Assembly: GCF_018390535.1 (NCBI RefSeq)
Contig: NZ_JAHBBW010000005.1
Span: forward strand, 124,001-188,000
Origin: Bacteroides propionicigenes
GTDB lineage: Bacteria; Bacteroidota; Bacteroidia; Bacteroidales; Bacteroidaceae
Length of the DNA stretch: 64,000 nucleotides
Reading direction: 5' to 3'
Below, one piece after another: positions 31,438-40,818 of the stretch. The stretch's first letter is position 1. Every line of letters begins with the position of its first letter. The position numbers were made by a program, and so were the translations under genes. The notes beneath the pieces were generated by a model, which saw nothing but the letters and a program-made list of their open reading frames with translations, searched no databases and was not told the origin of the DNA.

Positions 31438-31719
31438 TTAAGCCCGAACAGGTTCAGCAGTTTCACCTGCCATTTCATCTAAAATTTTTAAAGCCCGATC
31501 AAGAACAGTAGTATCATCAATCATTACTAAACCACCATCCGGACCAGGTTCCAAGTGGATTCCAACACTCTTCCCCTCCTTAAAATTATGACCGCCAAAA
31601 AAATTTCTTACAGTGTCAACATTAAGTCCGAGTTCATCTGCTATTCTATGCATACTACCACTAGGTAATGAATCTTTAATCTTACGAAGTTCATTAAATG
31701 TTATTGTTCTCATATTCAT
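31438..31719 (-). CDS. small putative DNA-binding protein
   Basis: A 93-residue protein. Residues about 8-45 look like a helix-turn-helix (NELRKIKDSLPSGSMHRIADELGLNVDTVRNFFGG), followed by a conserved-looking glycine-rich patch (LEPGPDGGLVMIDDTTVLDRAL). Proteins of this kind are common in Bacteroidota and usually named only DNA-binding protein. It starts at 31719 or, two codons later, at 31713. It is flanked by terminators and so is its own unit. Confidence 0.75.
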   Translation of the reverse strand: MNMRTITFNELRKIKDSLPSGSMHRIADELGLNVDTVRNFFGGHNFKEGKSVGIHLEPGPDGGLVMIDDTTVLDRALKILDEMAGETAEPVRA

Positions 31720-31841
31720 AAATTTAATGGTTAATACTTTGGATATTTCTTTATCACGCTATAAACTTAAGGAAAAAAAAAGATAAAACAAACTATTTGC
31801 TTGTATTTTTCTATCATATGTTTAACATTCTCATAAATACT

Positions 31842-31904
31842 AAAAAAGCCCGTATAAAGTATGAGAAAATTAATTCCTTCTACCTCTATACGAGCTTTAT
31901 ATCC
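31842..31904 (-). terminator. probable terminator of the bat operon
   Basis: Arms AAAGCCCGTATA and TATACGAGCTTT (one mismatch), with A-rich sequence on the left giving a U-rich tail in the minus-strand transcript. It lies downstream of batE. Confidence 0.55.
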
Positions 31905-31918
31905 AGCAACAGGCCATT

Positions 31919-32761
31919 CTAAATTATTTCCAATGCAGAAGTAGGGACCCACCCTACCTTACCATCTTCTAAACGAATTTCTTTCCATTCACGCATGGAA
32001 TTATCTTTAATTTCAATTTTATGCCCTTCATGTAGAACAAACAAACTTGTACCACTTTCACTCGGAGTACTTCTTACTGTAACACTGGGAGACAATATTA
32101 TGGCTTTATTTCTATTCATCAACTCATTTTTTTGTTCTGAAGCAAAAATATTACTCAGAATAACAAATACCAAAAATATAACACCCGCTATAAATCCGCT
32201 TTTCTTCCAAACAACCTGTTTGGAAAAGAAGAAAAGAGAAAATGATACAAGCAAAAGAATAAAAAATACGATTCCTAACTTAGCCCATACGTCCACACTT
32301 AAACAATTTATCAAAGATTTAGTCCAAGCAACAAAAAATATATCAGGAACTGAAGCTACTTTGTCTACTGTTTTAGAGCGTGCAATCTCTAAATTAGCAC
32401 GAATATCGGCATTACCAGGTTGTAACAATAAAGCACGTTCATAATTTAAAATAGCCTTTGCTATATCATCAGCCTTATAATAGCTATTACCCAAATTATA
32501 GTAAATTTCTGACGCTTCTCCTTTTTTCAACAAACTTTCATAAATTTGAATGGCAGAAGCATAATCATTTCGCATATATGCACTATCACCTTGTGCTTTA
32601 GTTACATTATCTTCCAATAACTTTGCAGCAGAAAACTCAGTATGCGAACCTATAGAAACAGAGTCTTTTGCAGATAAAGTATCTGCTTCAACAGTACCTT
32701 GCCCCCAAACAACTACTGTCATCAACATAGTAAATGTTAAGGATATTATTTTCTTCATCAT
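31919..32761 (-). CDS. batE: BatE: TPR plus SH3-like protein
   Basis: The last gene of the aerotolerance operon. The 280-residue product has a signal peptide (LTFTMLMTVVVWGQG), two to three TPR units at about 60-125 (EIYYNLGNSYYKADDIAKAILNYERALLLQPGNADI), two membrane helices at about 160-205, and a C-terminal bacterial SH3 domain (about 217-280, SPSVTVRSTPSESG). It probably sits in the inner membrane facing the periplasm. BatE in B. fragilis was named from the bat locus linked to oxygen tolerance. It starts 13 bases after batD. Confidence 0.9.
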   Translation of the reverse strand: MMKKIISLTFTMLMTVVVWGQGTVEADTLSAKDSVSIGSHTEFSAAKLLEDNVTKAQGDSAYMRNDYASAIQIYESLLKKGEASEIYYNLGNSYYKADDIAKAILNYERALLLQPGNADIRANLEIARSKTVDKVASVPDIFFVAWTKSLINCLSVDVWAKLGIVFFILLLVSFSLFFFSKQVVWKKSGFIAGVIFLVFVILSNIFASEQKNELMNRNKAIILSPSVTVRSTPSESGTSLFVLHEGHKIEIKDNSMREWKEIRLEDGKVGWVPTSALEII

Positions 32762-32774
32762 AGTGTCCTCCCAA

Positions 32775-34616
32775 TTAATGTTTTATAGAGCTTTCCATTT
32801 TACTGATTACTTCCAAAGAATCCGAATAAACCTTATCCATAGCCTGATTATCATCCCCAGGAGCAAAACGAGCAAACTCACAATTATTCAAAGTATCAAG
32901 AAAATCTTTTATCAGTGCATCATTCACACCATAATTACGAAGTTCCCCTTCAACATTATCTTTAGACAGGCGTGAAACCGGAATACTCAATTTGTCACTG
33001 ATATATCCCCACAAGGCCTTCAATACTTCATCATAGAATGCATCTTTCTTATTATCTGCCAATAGTTTACCGGCCAACTTCATACGTTTAACCGCAACCT
33101 TATTTGCTTTCTTCGTACGCATCTTAGCCACATTAGCATTGGCTGCAATTTGTTTACGATAAATAATAAAGAATAAGATAAATGCAACACCAGGCACAAT
33201 ATAGAATAACCAACAAAGCAAAGAGCCAAAGAAGAAATCACCTTTTTGAGAAAGAGTTACATTATTCTGCTTAATATAACGGATATCCTCATTCAATACC
33301 TTTAAATCTTCTTTATTAGTAAAATTGGCAATCGTTTGGGCAGCATTACCGCTTCCTTTCTCAACATGAAGCTCATATTCCTCAGTTGTCAGAGTCTTAT
33401 AAGTACGAGATTTAATATCAAAATAACTGAACTTCACAGCGGGAATCTTATAGGTTCCTGCGTTACGAGGAATGGCAAGATATTCTATCACCTGACTGCC
33501 GGAAAGCCCGGCATTTGTCAAACGGAACTTATTATCTACCTTCGGATCATAAACTTCAAAATCTTCCGGGAATTTTACTTCCGGAGTAGAAATCAATTTC
33601 AGATTACCTGTACCGGAAATAATAAGCTTCACGGTAACAGCATCATTCGTTTTTAAGTTCGTGCTATTTATAGAAGAAGAAATGCTGAACTCTCCCACTC
33701 CGCCGGAGAATCCTACTGGCTTACCTTCCGGCAAAGCTTTCACATCAACCGTCAATTTGGGAGTTACTAATGTTTTCTTTACCTCCACATAATTATTACC
33801 ACCATTGAAGAATGCTTCAAAAGGATCGGCAACCTGAGTAGCTTTAGCTATAGATGCATCGAAACGTGCCGCATCAATTGTTATCTTTCCCGATTGTTGT
33901 GGGAATAGCACAAACTGACGATATACGGTTGTCTGATAATTTCTTCCTTTATAATGTTCGAGACTCCACTTGCGATCATTTGGCAATTCAACTTCCTGTG
34001 AATGAAATCCCTTGAAATCAGGGAGTTTCACATTGTCGAAACCTCTTAAGTCTACTAAAGTATATATCTTGTATGTCAACAAGAATGCTTCTTGTTCATA
34101 CAGATTTGTCTTACTGGCTGTAGCTGTAATAAACAAATCACTATTTGATACTGACGCTCCCGACGAAGCGCGACTTGCCGAACCGCTCTGCCTTCCATTA
34201 TTTCCGGAAGACGCTCCATTTGCCTGATCTGATGGAAGCACATTAACATGTACAGCATTGGAAACCATCTGATTACCATCTGCTGTTATTGTAGCCCCGG
34301 GAATAGTAAAACTTCCTTCCGCAGTAGCCATCAAGATATATGTAAATGTTATACTGCTGGTAGAGGTTGTTTCCCCATTAATAATCTGCACACTTTTCTG
34401 TTGTGAACGGCTGGGCCCCATAAGCACCTCAAATCCTTTTATAGAAGGAGCCCGAAAGTCTCTCACCTTCTGCGTAGTCACTGTATATGACAGTCTGAAC
34501 TGATCACCTACCGCCACAGCATCGGGGGCAGATGCAGTAAACGATACCTTACCATCGGCAAAAGTATGTAAACTGACTGTTATCAGTACCATCCATAAGA
34601 AAACGATTTTTCTCAT
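32775..34616 (-). CDS. batD: BatD: large membrane-anchored beta-sandwich protein
   Basis: A 613-residue BatD/oxygen-tolerance family protein. The signal peptide (FLWMVLITVSLHTFADG) is followed by Ig-like beta domains (VSFTASAPDAVAVGDQFRLSYTVTTQ) with a Ser/Gly-rich linker near residues 135-155, then a transmembrane helix at about 450-475 (LLCWLFYIVPGVAFILFFIIY), and a helical cytoplasmic tail. The bulk lies in the periplasm. It is thought to act with the VWA proteins BatA and BatB in an envelope complex. It begins 22 bases after batC. Confidence 0.93.
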   Translation of the reverse strand: MRKIVFLWMVLITVSLHTFADGKVSFTASAPDAVAVGDQFRLSYTVTTQKVRDFRAPSIKGFEVLMGPSRSQQKSVQIINGETTSTSSITFTYILMATAEGSFTIPGATITADGNQMVSNAVHVNVLPSDQANGASSGNNGRQSGSASRASSGASVSNSDLFITATASKTNLYEQEAFLLTYKIYTLVDLRGFDNVKLPDFKGFHSQEVELPNDRKWSLEHYKGRNYQTTVYRQFVLFPQQSGKITIDAARFDASIAKATQVADPFEAFFNGGNNYVEVKKTLVTPKLTVDVKALPEGKPVGFSGGVGEFSISSSINSTNLKTNDAVTVKLIISGTGNLKLISTPEVKFPEDFEVYDPKVDNKFRLTNAGLSGSQVIEYLAIPRNAGTYKIPAVKFSYFDIKSRTYKTLTTEEYELHVEKGSGNAAQTIANFTNKEDLKVLNEDIRYIKQNNVTLSQKGDFFFGSLLCWLFYIVPGVAFILFFIIYRKQIAANANVAKMRTKKANKVAVKRMKLAGKLLADNKKDAFYDEVLKALWGYISDKLSIPVSRLSKDNVEGELRNYGVNDALIKDFLDTLNNCEFARFAPGDDNQAMDKVYSDSLEVISKMESSIKH

Positions 34617-34638
34617 ATATTATTTCCTATTATATTTA

Positions 34639-35346
34639 TTACCAATCCTTTTCCAGACGCCCACCTTGAATAACCTGTTGTTTCTTTACTTTATCCTGCA
34701 CGTCTTTCTCATCCTGCATCACAGAGTTCAAAAGCTGTTCGGCATTTTCCTTAGACATCTCATTATCCTTTTTCTGTGGCTGAGGTGGTTGTTGCTGGTC
34801 TTTATTCTGTTGTTGATCTTTATTCTGTTCTTTCTTATCCTCTTGCTTATCTTGCTGCTGTTGCTGTTGGTTTTGATCTTGGTTTTGCTGATTCTGCTGT
34901 TGGTCTTTCAGCATTTTCTGAGCCAAAGCCAAATTATAACGTGTTTCATCATCTTTCGGATTGTTGCGCAAAGACTGCTTGTATGCTTCTACGGCCTTTG
35001 CGTAATCTTTCTGCGATTGAAAAATCACGCCCATATTATGATAGACCTGTGCCAAATCACCCTTGTCTTTTTCTATTTTTGTGGCTGCAACATATTGCTC
35101 CATAGCTTCTTGCAATTTATTCTGCTGTGCCAATGTATTTCCAAGATTGAACATGGAAACTGTAGACTGAGGATTTACTTCCAAAGCCTTACGATAATTC
35201 ACTTCAGCATTGACATACACACTATCTTTAAAAAAACGGTTTCCCTTACGGATAAAATCACGTTCGGCTTTCTGAGCCGAAGCCGTAACTGCCATTAGCA
35301 GCAATAAAATCAATCCTATATATTTTCTCTGTAACATACGCATCAT
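34639..35346 (-). CDS. batC: BatC: TPR protein with Gln-rich tail
   Basis: A 235-residue exported TPR protein: signal peptide, then TPR units at about 25-135 (GNRFFKDSVYVNAEVNYRKALEVNPQ, MFNLGNTLAQQNKLQEAM, VYHNMGVIFQSQKDYAKAVEAYKQSLRNNP). Residues about 145-195 are almost only Gln, Asn, Asp and Lys, a disordered spacer. Its start overlaps the batB stop by four bases, so the two are translationally coupled. It probably scaffolds the VWA proteins in the periplasm. Confidence 0.92.
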   Translation of the reverse strand: MMRMLQRKYIGLILLLLMAVTASAQKAERDFIRKGNRFFKDSVYVNAEVNYRKALEVNPQSTVSMFNLGNTLAQQNKLQEAMEQYVAATKIEKDKGDLAQVYHNMGVIFQSQKDYAKAVEAYKQSLRNNPKDDETRYNLALAQKMLKDQQQNQQNQDQNQQQQQQDKQEDKKEQNKDQQQNKDQQQPPQPQKKDNEMSKENAEQLLNSVMQDEKDVQDKVKKQQVIQGGRLEKDW

Positions 35347-36371
35347 TTCTTATTGGAAAACAAATGAATATTACGGAACAAAGGGTTCTTACGTTCCAAT
35401 ACCAACATTTCAGCCAACAGCAACAACAAAATAATCCATGCTACAGCCTGAAATTGCTCATTGAACTCTGTATATACCTGTGTTTCCACATCGGCCTTCG
35501 CCATTTTATTGATTTCCTGACTGATTGCCTTTTGAGCACCGTTTGTATTGTCCACACGTACATAGATGCCATTGCCGGCCTTAGCTATTTCCTGACACAT
35601 CTGTTCATTCAAACGAGTCACAATCACATTTCCGTCACGGTCACGACGATAATCATTGGTTCCCTCTGCCGGGATAGGCGCTCCTTCGGGCATACCCACG
35701 CCAAGCACATTCACCTGAATGCCTTTCTCTGCAGCCGCCTTAGCCGCTTCTATCGCACCGCCTTCGTGATTTTCACCATCAGTTATGACAATTACCGCGC
35801 GCCCCACCCCTTCTTGAGGAGTAAAACTCCGGGAAGCTAAATTAATGGCTGCTCCAATGGCTGTACCTTGTTTAGAAATCAATGAAGGGTCAATGGATTC
35901 CAAGAACATTTTAGCAGATATATAGTCACTTGTAATAGGAAGTTGTGTAAATGCATCGCCCGCAAAAACAATCATACCTACCTTGTCATTTTCCATTTTA
36001 TCCACCAACTGCGCCACCAGCCTCTTTGCCTTCTGCAAACGGCTGGGCTGCACATCTTGCGCCAACATTGAATTAGAAATATCCAGTGCAATCATAACTT
36101 CCACTCCCTGGCGCTTCACTGTCTCCAATTTAGAGCCGAACTGGGGACGAGCCAACAGTACGGCAAACAGCCCGATAGCTGCAAACACCATCCAGAATTT
36201 CACATCGGGACGATACTTGGATACATCCGGCATCAACTGTGCCATTAGTACCGGATCTCCGAATTTACGGATATTCTTTCGCCGCCGATAATTGGAATAC
36301 AAGTAGAAAGCTGCCAATAAAGGCAACAACAGCAACAAGTACAAATATGCAGGTTCTTCAAATCGAAACAT
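35343..36371 (-). CDS. batB: BatB: membrane-bound von Willebrand A protein
   Basis: A 342-residue protein with the N-terminal membrane helix pair (YLYLLLLLPLLAAFYLYSN; WMVFAAIGLFAVLLARP), a VWA domain at about 85-285 with an intact MIDAS motif DISNS (LDISNSMLAQDVQPSRL) plus ITDGENHEGG, and a C-terminal helix (WIILLLLLAEMLVLE). It is a close paralogue of BatA. The MIDAS site implies metal-dependent protein binding on the outer face of the inner membrane. Confidence 0.93.
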   Translation of the reverse strand: MFRFEEPAYLYLLLLLPLLAAFYLYSNYRRRKNIRKFGDPVLMAQLMPDVSKYRPDVKFWMVFAAIGLFAVLLARPQFGSKLETVKRQGVEVMIALDISNSMLAQDVQPSRLQKAKRLVAQLVDKMENDKVGMIVFAGDAFTQLPITSDYISAKMFLESIDPSLISKQGTAIGAAINLASRSFTPQEGVGRAVIVITDGENHEGGAIEAAKAAAEKGIQVNVLGVGMPEGAPIPAEGTNDYRRDRDGNVIVTRLNEQMCQEIAKAGNGIYVRVDNTNGAQKAISQEINKMAKADVETQVYTEFNEQFQAVAWIILLLLLAEMLVLERKNPLFRNIHLFSNKK

Positions 36372-36447
36372 CTTCTTTTTTACTAATTTACAATTTACTA
36401 ATTTGGGTACGATACAAAATATATCCGAGGAAAATTCTGTGTAACTG

Positions 36448-37431
36448 TTACGGTATTTTCTTCAATATAGAATTACGTAACAAAACTTCCAACAGTACGC
36501 ATAAGAAAGCCGCCAGCGCAAACCAGCGATACTCTTCCTGACGCTTACTGTATTCTTTCACATTCAGTTTCGTTTTCTCCAGCTTGTCTATTTCCTCGTA
36601 TACCTCTTTCAACTTTGAGTTGCTCGTAGCGCGAAAATAATTACCATCCGTTGTTCCGGCAATCTGCGTCAGAGTCTTTTCATCAATTTCAACCGGCATA
36701 TTGACATATTGCACTGTTCCGCCTACCGGATAAGGGTATGGAGCCATACCGTTAGTTCCCACACCAATGGTATAGACACGGATACCGAAACTTTTTGCAA
36801 TCTCGGCAGCTGTCAACGGAGATATTTCTCCCCTGTTATTCGTACCGTCTGTCAACAGAATGATTACTTTCGATTTGGCTTTACTGTCTTTCAGTCGGGT
36901 AACCGCATTGGCAATACCCATTCCCACTGCCGTACCATCCTCAATAAGACCACATTTCACGTCTTTTATCAGATTCAAAAGAACGGCATGGTCCACTGTC
37001 AACGGACACTGTGTAAAACTCTCTCCGGCAAACAGCGTGATACCGACATTATCATTCGGACGACCATTGATGAATTCTGCCGCAACATCCTTAGCGGCTT
37101 CCAAACGGTTAGGTTTCAAATCTTCAGCCAGCATACTGGTAGAAACGTCTATGGCAAGCATTATATCAATACCCTCTATTTCACTATTCTGCCAGCTGTT
37201 GGTAGTTTGCGGACGGGCTAAAACAATAATAATCAATGCCAAAGCAGCTATCCGCAATACAAACGGTGCATGCAGCAGGTAGTTCTTATAACTCTTAGGG
37301 GTATGTGCATATACACGAGCATCCGAAATCTGAAGCGTGGCTTCACTATTCTTCCTCTTCATGATATACCATACTATATAAGGTATAAGCAACAATAGCA
37401 GAAATAAATATTCAATATTGGCAAAAACCAT
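36448..37431 (-). CDS. batA: BatA: membrane-bound von Willebrand A protein
   Basis: A 327-residue paralogue of BatB. N-terminal helices (EYLFLLLLLIPYIVWYI and FVLRIAALALIIIVLARP) frame a VWA domain with intact MIDAS (AIDVSTSMLAEDLKPNRL; LTDGTNNRGE). The C-terminus ends in another hydrophobic helix (FALAAFLCVLLEVLLRNS). It probably pairs with BatB. The 76-base spacer to batB is longer than elsewhere in the operon but has no clear promoter. Confidence 0.93.
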   Translation of the reverse strand: MVFANIEYLFLLLLLIPYIVWYIMKRKNSEATLQISDARVYAHTPKSYKNYLLHAPFVLRIAALALIIIVLARPQTTNSWQNSEIEGIDIMLAIDVSTSMLAEDLKPNRLEAAKDVAAEFINGRPNDNVGITLFAGESFTQCPLTVDHAVLLNLIKDVKCGLIEDGTAVGMGIANAVTRLKDSKAKSKVIILLTDGTNNRGEISPLTAAEIAKSFGIRVYTIGVGTNGMAPYPYPVGGTVQYVNMPVEIDEKTLTQIAGTTDGNYFRATSNSKLKEVYEEIDKLEKTKLNVKEYSKRQEEYRWFALAAFLCVLLEVLLRNSILKKIP

Positions 37432-37488
37432 GATATTTACAATTTTACAAATTACGATTTAGCTTGAAGCGGACTTCTACTTTTACCA

Positions 37489-38562
37489 TCAGGCAAAATA
37501 GTTGTACAACTCCAAACCGATATATATCAGCGAACCGACAAGAGCTGCCGCTAAAGCAACGATTCCTGCACCAAGTAATATCTTGGTACGCAAAGAGCGT
37601 TTCTCAATAACAGTAATCTCAGTAGGTTGCGGTTTAGCATTTTCGTCCTCCTTCTCCTTCGTATCATTGATGAAGTCAATCGCATTAATCAAGTTAGCGT
37701 CATTCTCATTCATCAACGGATTATGCTTGGCAAACTTTACCAAATCCGCGGTTTGGAACAAAGCACGCAAATCTGATATAGCATCCTTATCATTCATTTC
37801 CAACAGCTTATCAATGATTTCAGAAGAAGTCATTTCTAAAGCATTGAAGCCAAAACGATCTTTTATATAAGTACGAATAGCATCAGTCAACTCCGTATAA
37901 TATTCCTTCGACTGTCCTTTCTGCCATACTTTCTCACTCTTGATGCGTTCTATCTCCTGCATAGCCAATTGATGCGGCGGCAATTTGGGCTCCACTTTCA
38001 CCTTACGTATAATCGGCTTATTGTCACGAATACGTTTCACGAGATATACCAGCAACAGCAGAAACGGAACAAGCAGCACGGCACAAGTGATAGACATATA
38101 CCAATCTTCCCATGCAAAAGGTGCTTTCATTACCGGCTTCGGCCCGAAGAACTGGTCGGGATGCAACGTATCTACCGGCATGGAATATACCTTTAATGCC
38201 AAAGCCTTGGAACGATATGCCTTGTTATCGACAAGCACCTCCATTGGCGGCAAATAATACAGCGCTGAATCAAAAGAAGTAACAGTATACTCCTGAGTTA
38301 TCAACGAGCGTCTTCCGTCATTCAGCATTTGCGTATCCGGCTTGGCTATGTCAACAATTTCCACTCCACGCACCAAAGTATCGGTATAGACGGGAAAAAT
38401 AGCACGCTTATCAGCATCCAGTGATACCTGAAGTTTGATTTTGGCTTGCTCTCCAATGAGGATTTGCAAGGAATCAATTGTAGCATCCACCGTCACAGAC
38501 TGGGCTACCGTCCTACCCGTCAATACTGCCAACAGCGTTATCAGAAATAAATATCTTTTCAT
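37489..38562 (-). CDS. BatD-like membrane protein of the bat operon
   Basis: A 357-residue protein starting at MKRYLFLITLLAVLTGRTVAQ (ATG at 38562), a signal peptide. An Ig-like periplasmic part (about 22-145) is followed by a membrane helix at about 155-180 (MSITCAVLLVPFLLLLVYLV), a helical cytosolic region (about 200-310, including KEYYTELTDAIRTYIKDRFG) and a second hydrophobic helix at the C-terminus. The design is like a short BatD, and it is a regular member of this operon in Bacteroidota. It has no standard name that I know; function beyond the complex is unknown. Confidence 0.85.
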   Translation of the reverse strand: MKRYLFLITLLAVLTGRTVAQSVTVDATIDSLQILIGEQAKIKLQVSLDADKRAIFPVYTDTLVRGVEIVDIAKPDTQMLNDGRRSLITQEYTVTSFDSALYYLPPMEVLVDNKAYRSKALALKVYSMPVDTLHPDQFFGPKPVMKAPFAWEDWYMSITCAVLLVPFLLLLVYLVKRIRDNKPIIRKVKVEPKLPPHQLAMQEIERIKSEKVWQKGQSKEYYTELTDAIRTYIKDRFGFNALEMTSSEIIDKLLEMNDKDAISDLRALFQTADLVKFAKHNPLMNENDANLINAIDFINDTKEKEDENAKPQPTEITVIEKRSLRTKILLGAGIVALAAALVGSLIYIGLELYNYFA

Positions 38563-38569
38563 TATCCGA

Positions 38570-39439
38570 TTAATTTCGTTTTGCAAACAAATTCATCAAT
38601 GCCTTAACATAGTCCTGATCCGTACGTACCGACACATTGTCAACATTGCTCTTGGTAAACGTATCGTTCAGCTCCACCTGTTTGTTCACCCACCAATCAT
38701 GATGGGCACGACGCACAGCACGCGAAGAAGTATCAATCCATTGCTCATGCCCGGTTTCCGCATCCTTAATCTTCATCAAACCTACGGCCGGCAACTCCTC
38801 TACACGACGGTCATAAACCTGAATAGCTACGACATCATGCTTGCGATTGGCAATGGTCATGGCATTTTTAAAGTTTTCCCGGTCGATAAAGTCTGATAAG
38901 ACAAAAGCTGTGCAACGACGTTTCATAACATTCGTAAGGTATTCCAAGCCGAGACGTATATTTGTCCGCCGGCTTTCCGGATGAAAATCAAGTAACTCAC
39001 GAATAATATATAGTATGTGTTTACGTCCTTTCTTAGGTGGAATGAATTTCTCTATCCGGTCGGAAAAGAAGATAACACCTATTTTATCGTTGTTCTGGAT
39101 AGCAGAAAAAGCTAATGTAGCAGCGATTTCCGTCACCATGTCTTTTTTCATCTGCTTCACCGTACCGAATTCCAAACTACCGGAAACATCTACCAGCAAC
39201 ATTACGGTCAGTTCACGTTCTTCTTCAAACACCTTCACGAAAGGCTTATGAAAACGAGCCGTTACATTCCAGTCTATGTCGCGTATATCGTCGCCAAACT
39301 GATATTCGCGCACTTCGGAGAAAGCCATACCTCTACCTTTGAAAGCCGAGTGATACTGGCCTGCAAAAATATTATTGGATAATCCGCGTGTCTTTATCTC
39401 AATTTGACGGACTTTTTTTAACAAATCAGTGGTTTCCAT
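38570..39439 (-). CDS. DUF58 family protein of the bat operon
   Basis: A 289-residue cytoplasmic protein of the DUF58 (VWA-like) family. It carries the family signature GRGMAFSEVREYQFGDDIRDIDWNVTAR (residues about 36-63, with the invariant DIDWN) and a VWA-like core with LLVDVSGSLEFG. DUF58 genes nearly always sit next to moxR, as here. It begins after a 181-base gap that holds one of the 22-bp arrays. Likely a client or partner of the MoxR ATPase. Confidence 0.92.
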   Translation of the reverse strand: METTDLLKKVRQIEIKTRGLSNNIFAGQYHSAFKGRGMAFSEVREYQFGDDIRDIDWNVTARFHKPFVKVFEEERELTVMLLVDVSGSLEFGTVKQMKKDMVTEIAATLAFSAIQNNDKIGVIFFSDRIEKFIPPKKGRKHILYIIRELLDFHPESRRTNIRLGLEYLTNVMKRRCTAFVLSDFIDRENFKNAMTIANRKHDVVAIQVYDRRVEELPAVGLMKIKDAETGHEQWIDTSSRAVRRAHHDWWVNKQVELNDTFTKSNVDNVSVRTDQDYVKALMNLFAKRN

Positions 39440-39456
39440 TCAGTAATACATAAATA

Positions 39457-39567
39457 TTTAGTAAACAATCACTTAGCATACTACAAACGTATTTTACTAA
39501 ATTTATCTTCCTCTTTTACTAAAACATCGGCAAAGATTTAGTAAATCTCTTCCCCTGTTTTAGTAAA
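39457..39567. repeat. 22-bp-period TTTACTAAA/TTTAGTAAA array, locus 1
   Basis: Four 9-bp cores lie at 39493, 39515, 39537 and 39559, exactly 22 bp apart. The first two read TTTACTAAA, the last two TTTAGTAAA (its reverse complement). One more TTTAGTAAA is at 39457. The array is in the only long gap of the bat operon, between moxR and the DUF58 gene. The same layout recurs at 57846-57933. Confidence 0.85.
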
Positions 39568-39620
39568 ACAACAGGAGCGCTCTTTCAGCATCTACCTTAC
39601 GGTTACGATATATGTTTACA

Positions 39621-40616
39621 TTAGGGCACTTCAACCTTATTCAATATCTTGCTGACGATTTCGTCCGAAGTCATATTGCTTGCTTCAGCCTCATAGGTCA
39701 AGCCGATGCGGTGGCGCAGTACATCATGTGCCACGGCACGCACATCTTCCGGAATAACATAGCCGCGACGCTTGATGAAAGCATAACTGCGGGCAGCCAG
39801 TGCCAGGTTGATGGACGCACGGGGTGAACCGCCGAATCCAATCATATCTTTCAGTTCCTTCAAGTCGTATTTCTCCGGATAACGGGTTGCAAATACAATA
39901 TCGACAATGTATTTCTCAATCTTTTCGTCCAGATATACCTGACGCACAACCTTACGCGCTTCGATAATCTCGTCAGCTTTCAAGATAGGTTTCACATTCA
40001 GCTTATCTCCATTTATATTCTGGCGTATAATCAGTTTTTCTTCTTCCAATTTAGGATAGTCGATGACTACTTTCAGCATGAAACGGTCTACCTGTGCTTC
40101 CGGCAATGGATATGTACCTTCTTGCTCAATGGGATTTTGGGTTGCAAGTACCAAGAAAGGTTCGGGCAACTTGAAGGTTTCCTTGCCTATGGTAACCTGA
40201 CGTTCCTGCATGGCTTCCAATAATGCACTCTGGACTTTGGCAGGAGCACGGTTAATTTCATCCGCCAACACAAAATTAGCGAATACAGGCCCTTTCTTTA
40301 CTTGAAAAGTCTCGTCTTTCTGACTGTAAACCATTGTACCGATAACGTCTGCCGGTAACAAGTCCGGCGTAAACTGAATGCGGCTATATTGCGCATCGAT
40401 TAATGAAGCCAGTGTCTTGATAGCTAAAGTCTTTGCCAAGCCCGGCACACCTTCCAACAATACGTGTCCGTCAGACAACAAACCGATTAACAACGACTCT
40501 ACCAGGTGCTTTTGTCCTACAATAACCTGGTCCATGCCCGTAGTAAGGTTGGTAACGAAAGCGCTTTGTCTTTCAATCCGCTCGTTCAGTTCGCGGATAT
40601 CAATTGTTTCAGCCAT
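39621..40616 (-). CDS. MoxR-type AAA+ ATPase, first gene of the bat operon
   Basis: A 331-residue AAA+ chaperone ATPase. Walker A appears in its MoxR form (LLEGVPGLAKTLA), Walker B as VLADEINRAPAKVQSALLEAMQERQVTIG, sensor 1 as LATQNPIEQEGTYPLPEAQVDRF, and an arginine-rich C-terminal lid with GGSPRASINLALAARSYAF. MoxR proteins are thought to help VWA proteins fold or load metal, which fits the two VWA genes downstream. A consensus promoter precedes it. Confidence 0.94.
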   Translation of the reverse strand: MAETIDIRELNERIERQSAFVTNLTTGMDQVIVGQKHLVESLLIGLLSDGHVLLEGVPGLAKTLAIKTLASLIDAQYSRIQFTPDLLPADVIGTMVYSQKDETFQVKKGPVFANFVLADEINRAPAKVQSALLEAMQERQVTIGKETFKLPEPFLVLATQNPIEQEGTYPLPEAQVDRFMLKVVIDYPKLEEEKLIIRQNINGDKLNVKPILKADEIIEARKVVRQVYLDEKIEKYIVDIVFATRYPEKYDLKELKDMIGFGGSPRASINLALAARSYAFIKRRGYVIPEDVRAVAHDVLRHRIGLTYEAEASNMTSDEIVSKILNKVEVP

Positions 40617-40686
40617 AAATCAATGTATTTTTAGTGTTTAATTTTCATTTTAGTCCGGTTAGATACCGTTGATTATATTTTGCTCC

Positions 40687-40694
40687 CAAAAGTA
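40687..40694 (-). promoter_or_regulatory. -7 box of the moxR/bat operon
   Basis: Reads TACTTTTG on the minus strand, 71 bases before the moxR start codon, with a GTTG about 20 bases upstream as a possible -33 element. Confidence 0.65.
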
Positions 40695-40790
40695 CAGGAA
40701 TAAATTAACCATAGCAACTAATTTTTATTAAAAAACGATGTGAAACCTTTAGATTAAACTACTTTCATAGAGTTTAGTATTTAACAAAAA

Positions 40791-40818
40791 AAGAAGCAGT
40801 AAAATTTTACTGCTTCTT
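40791..40818 (-). terminator. terminator overlapping the stop codon of the HU-LysM gene
   Basis: A perfect 28-bp palindrome that contains the last codons and stop (40807-40809) of the HU-LysM gene; the minus-strand transcript then runs into a U-tract. Confidence 0.85.
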
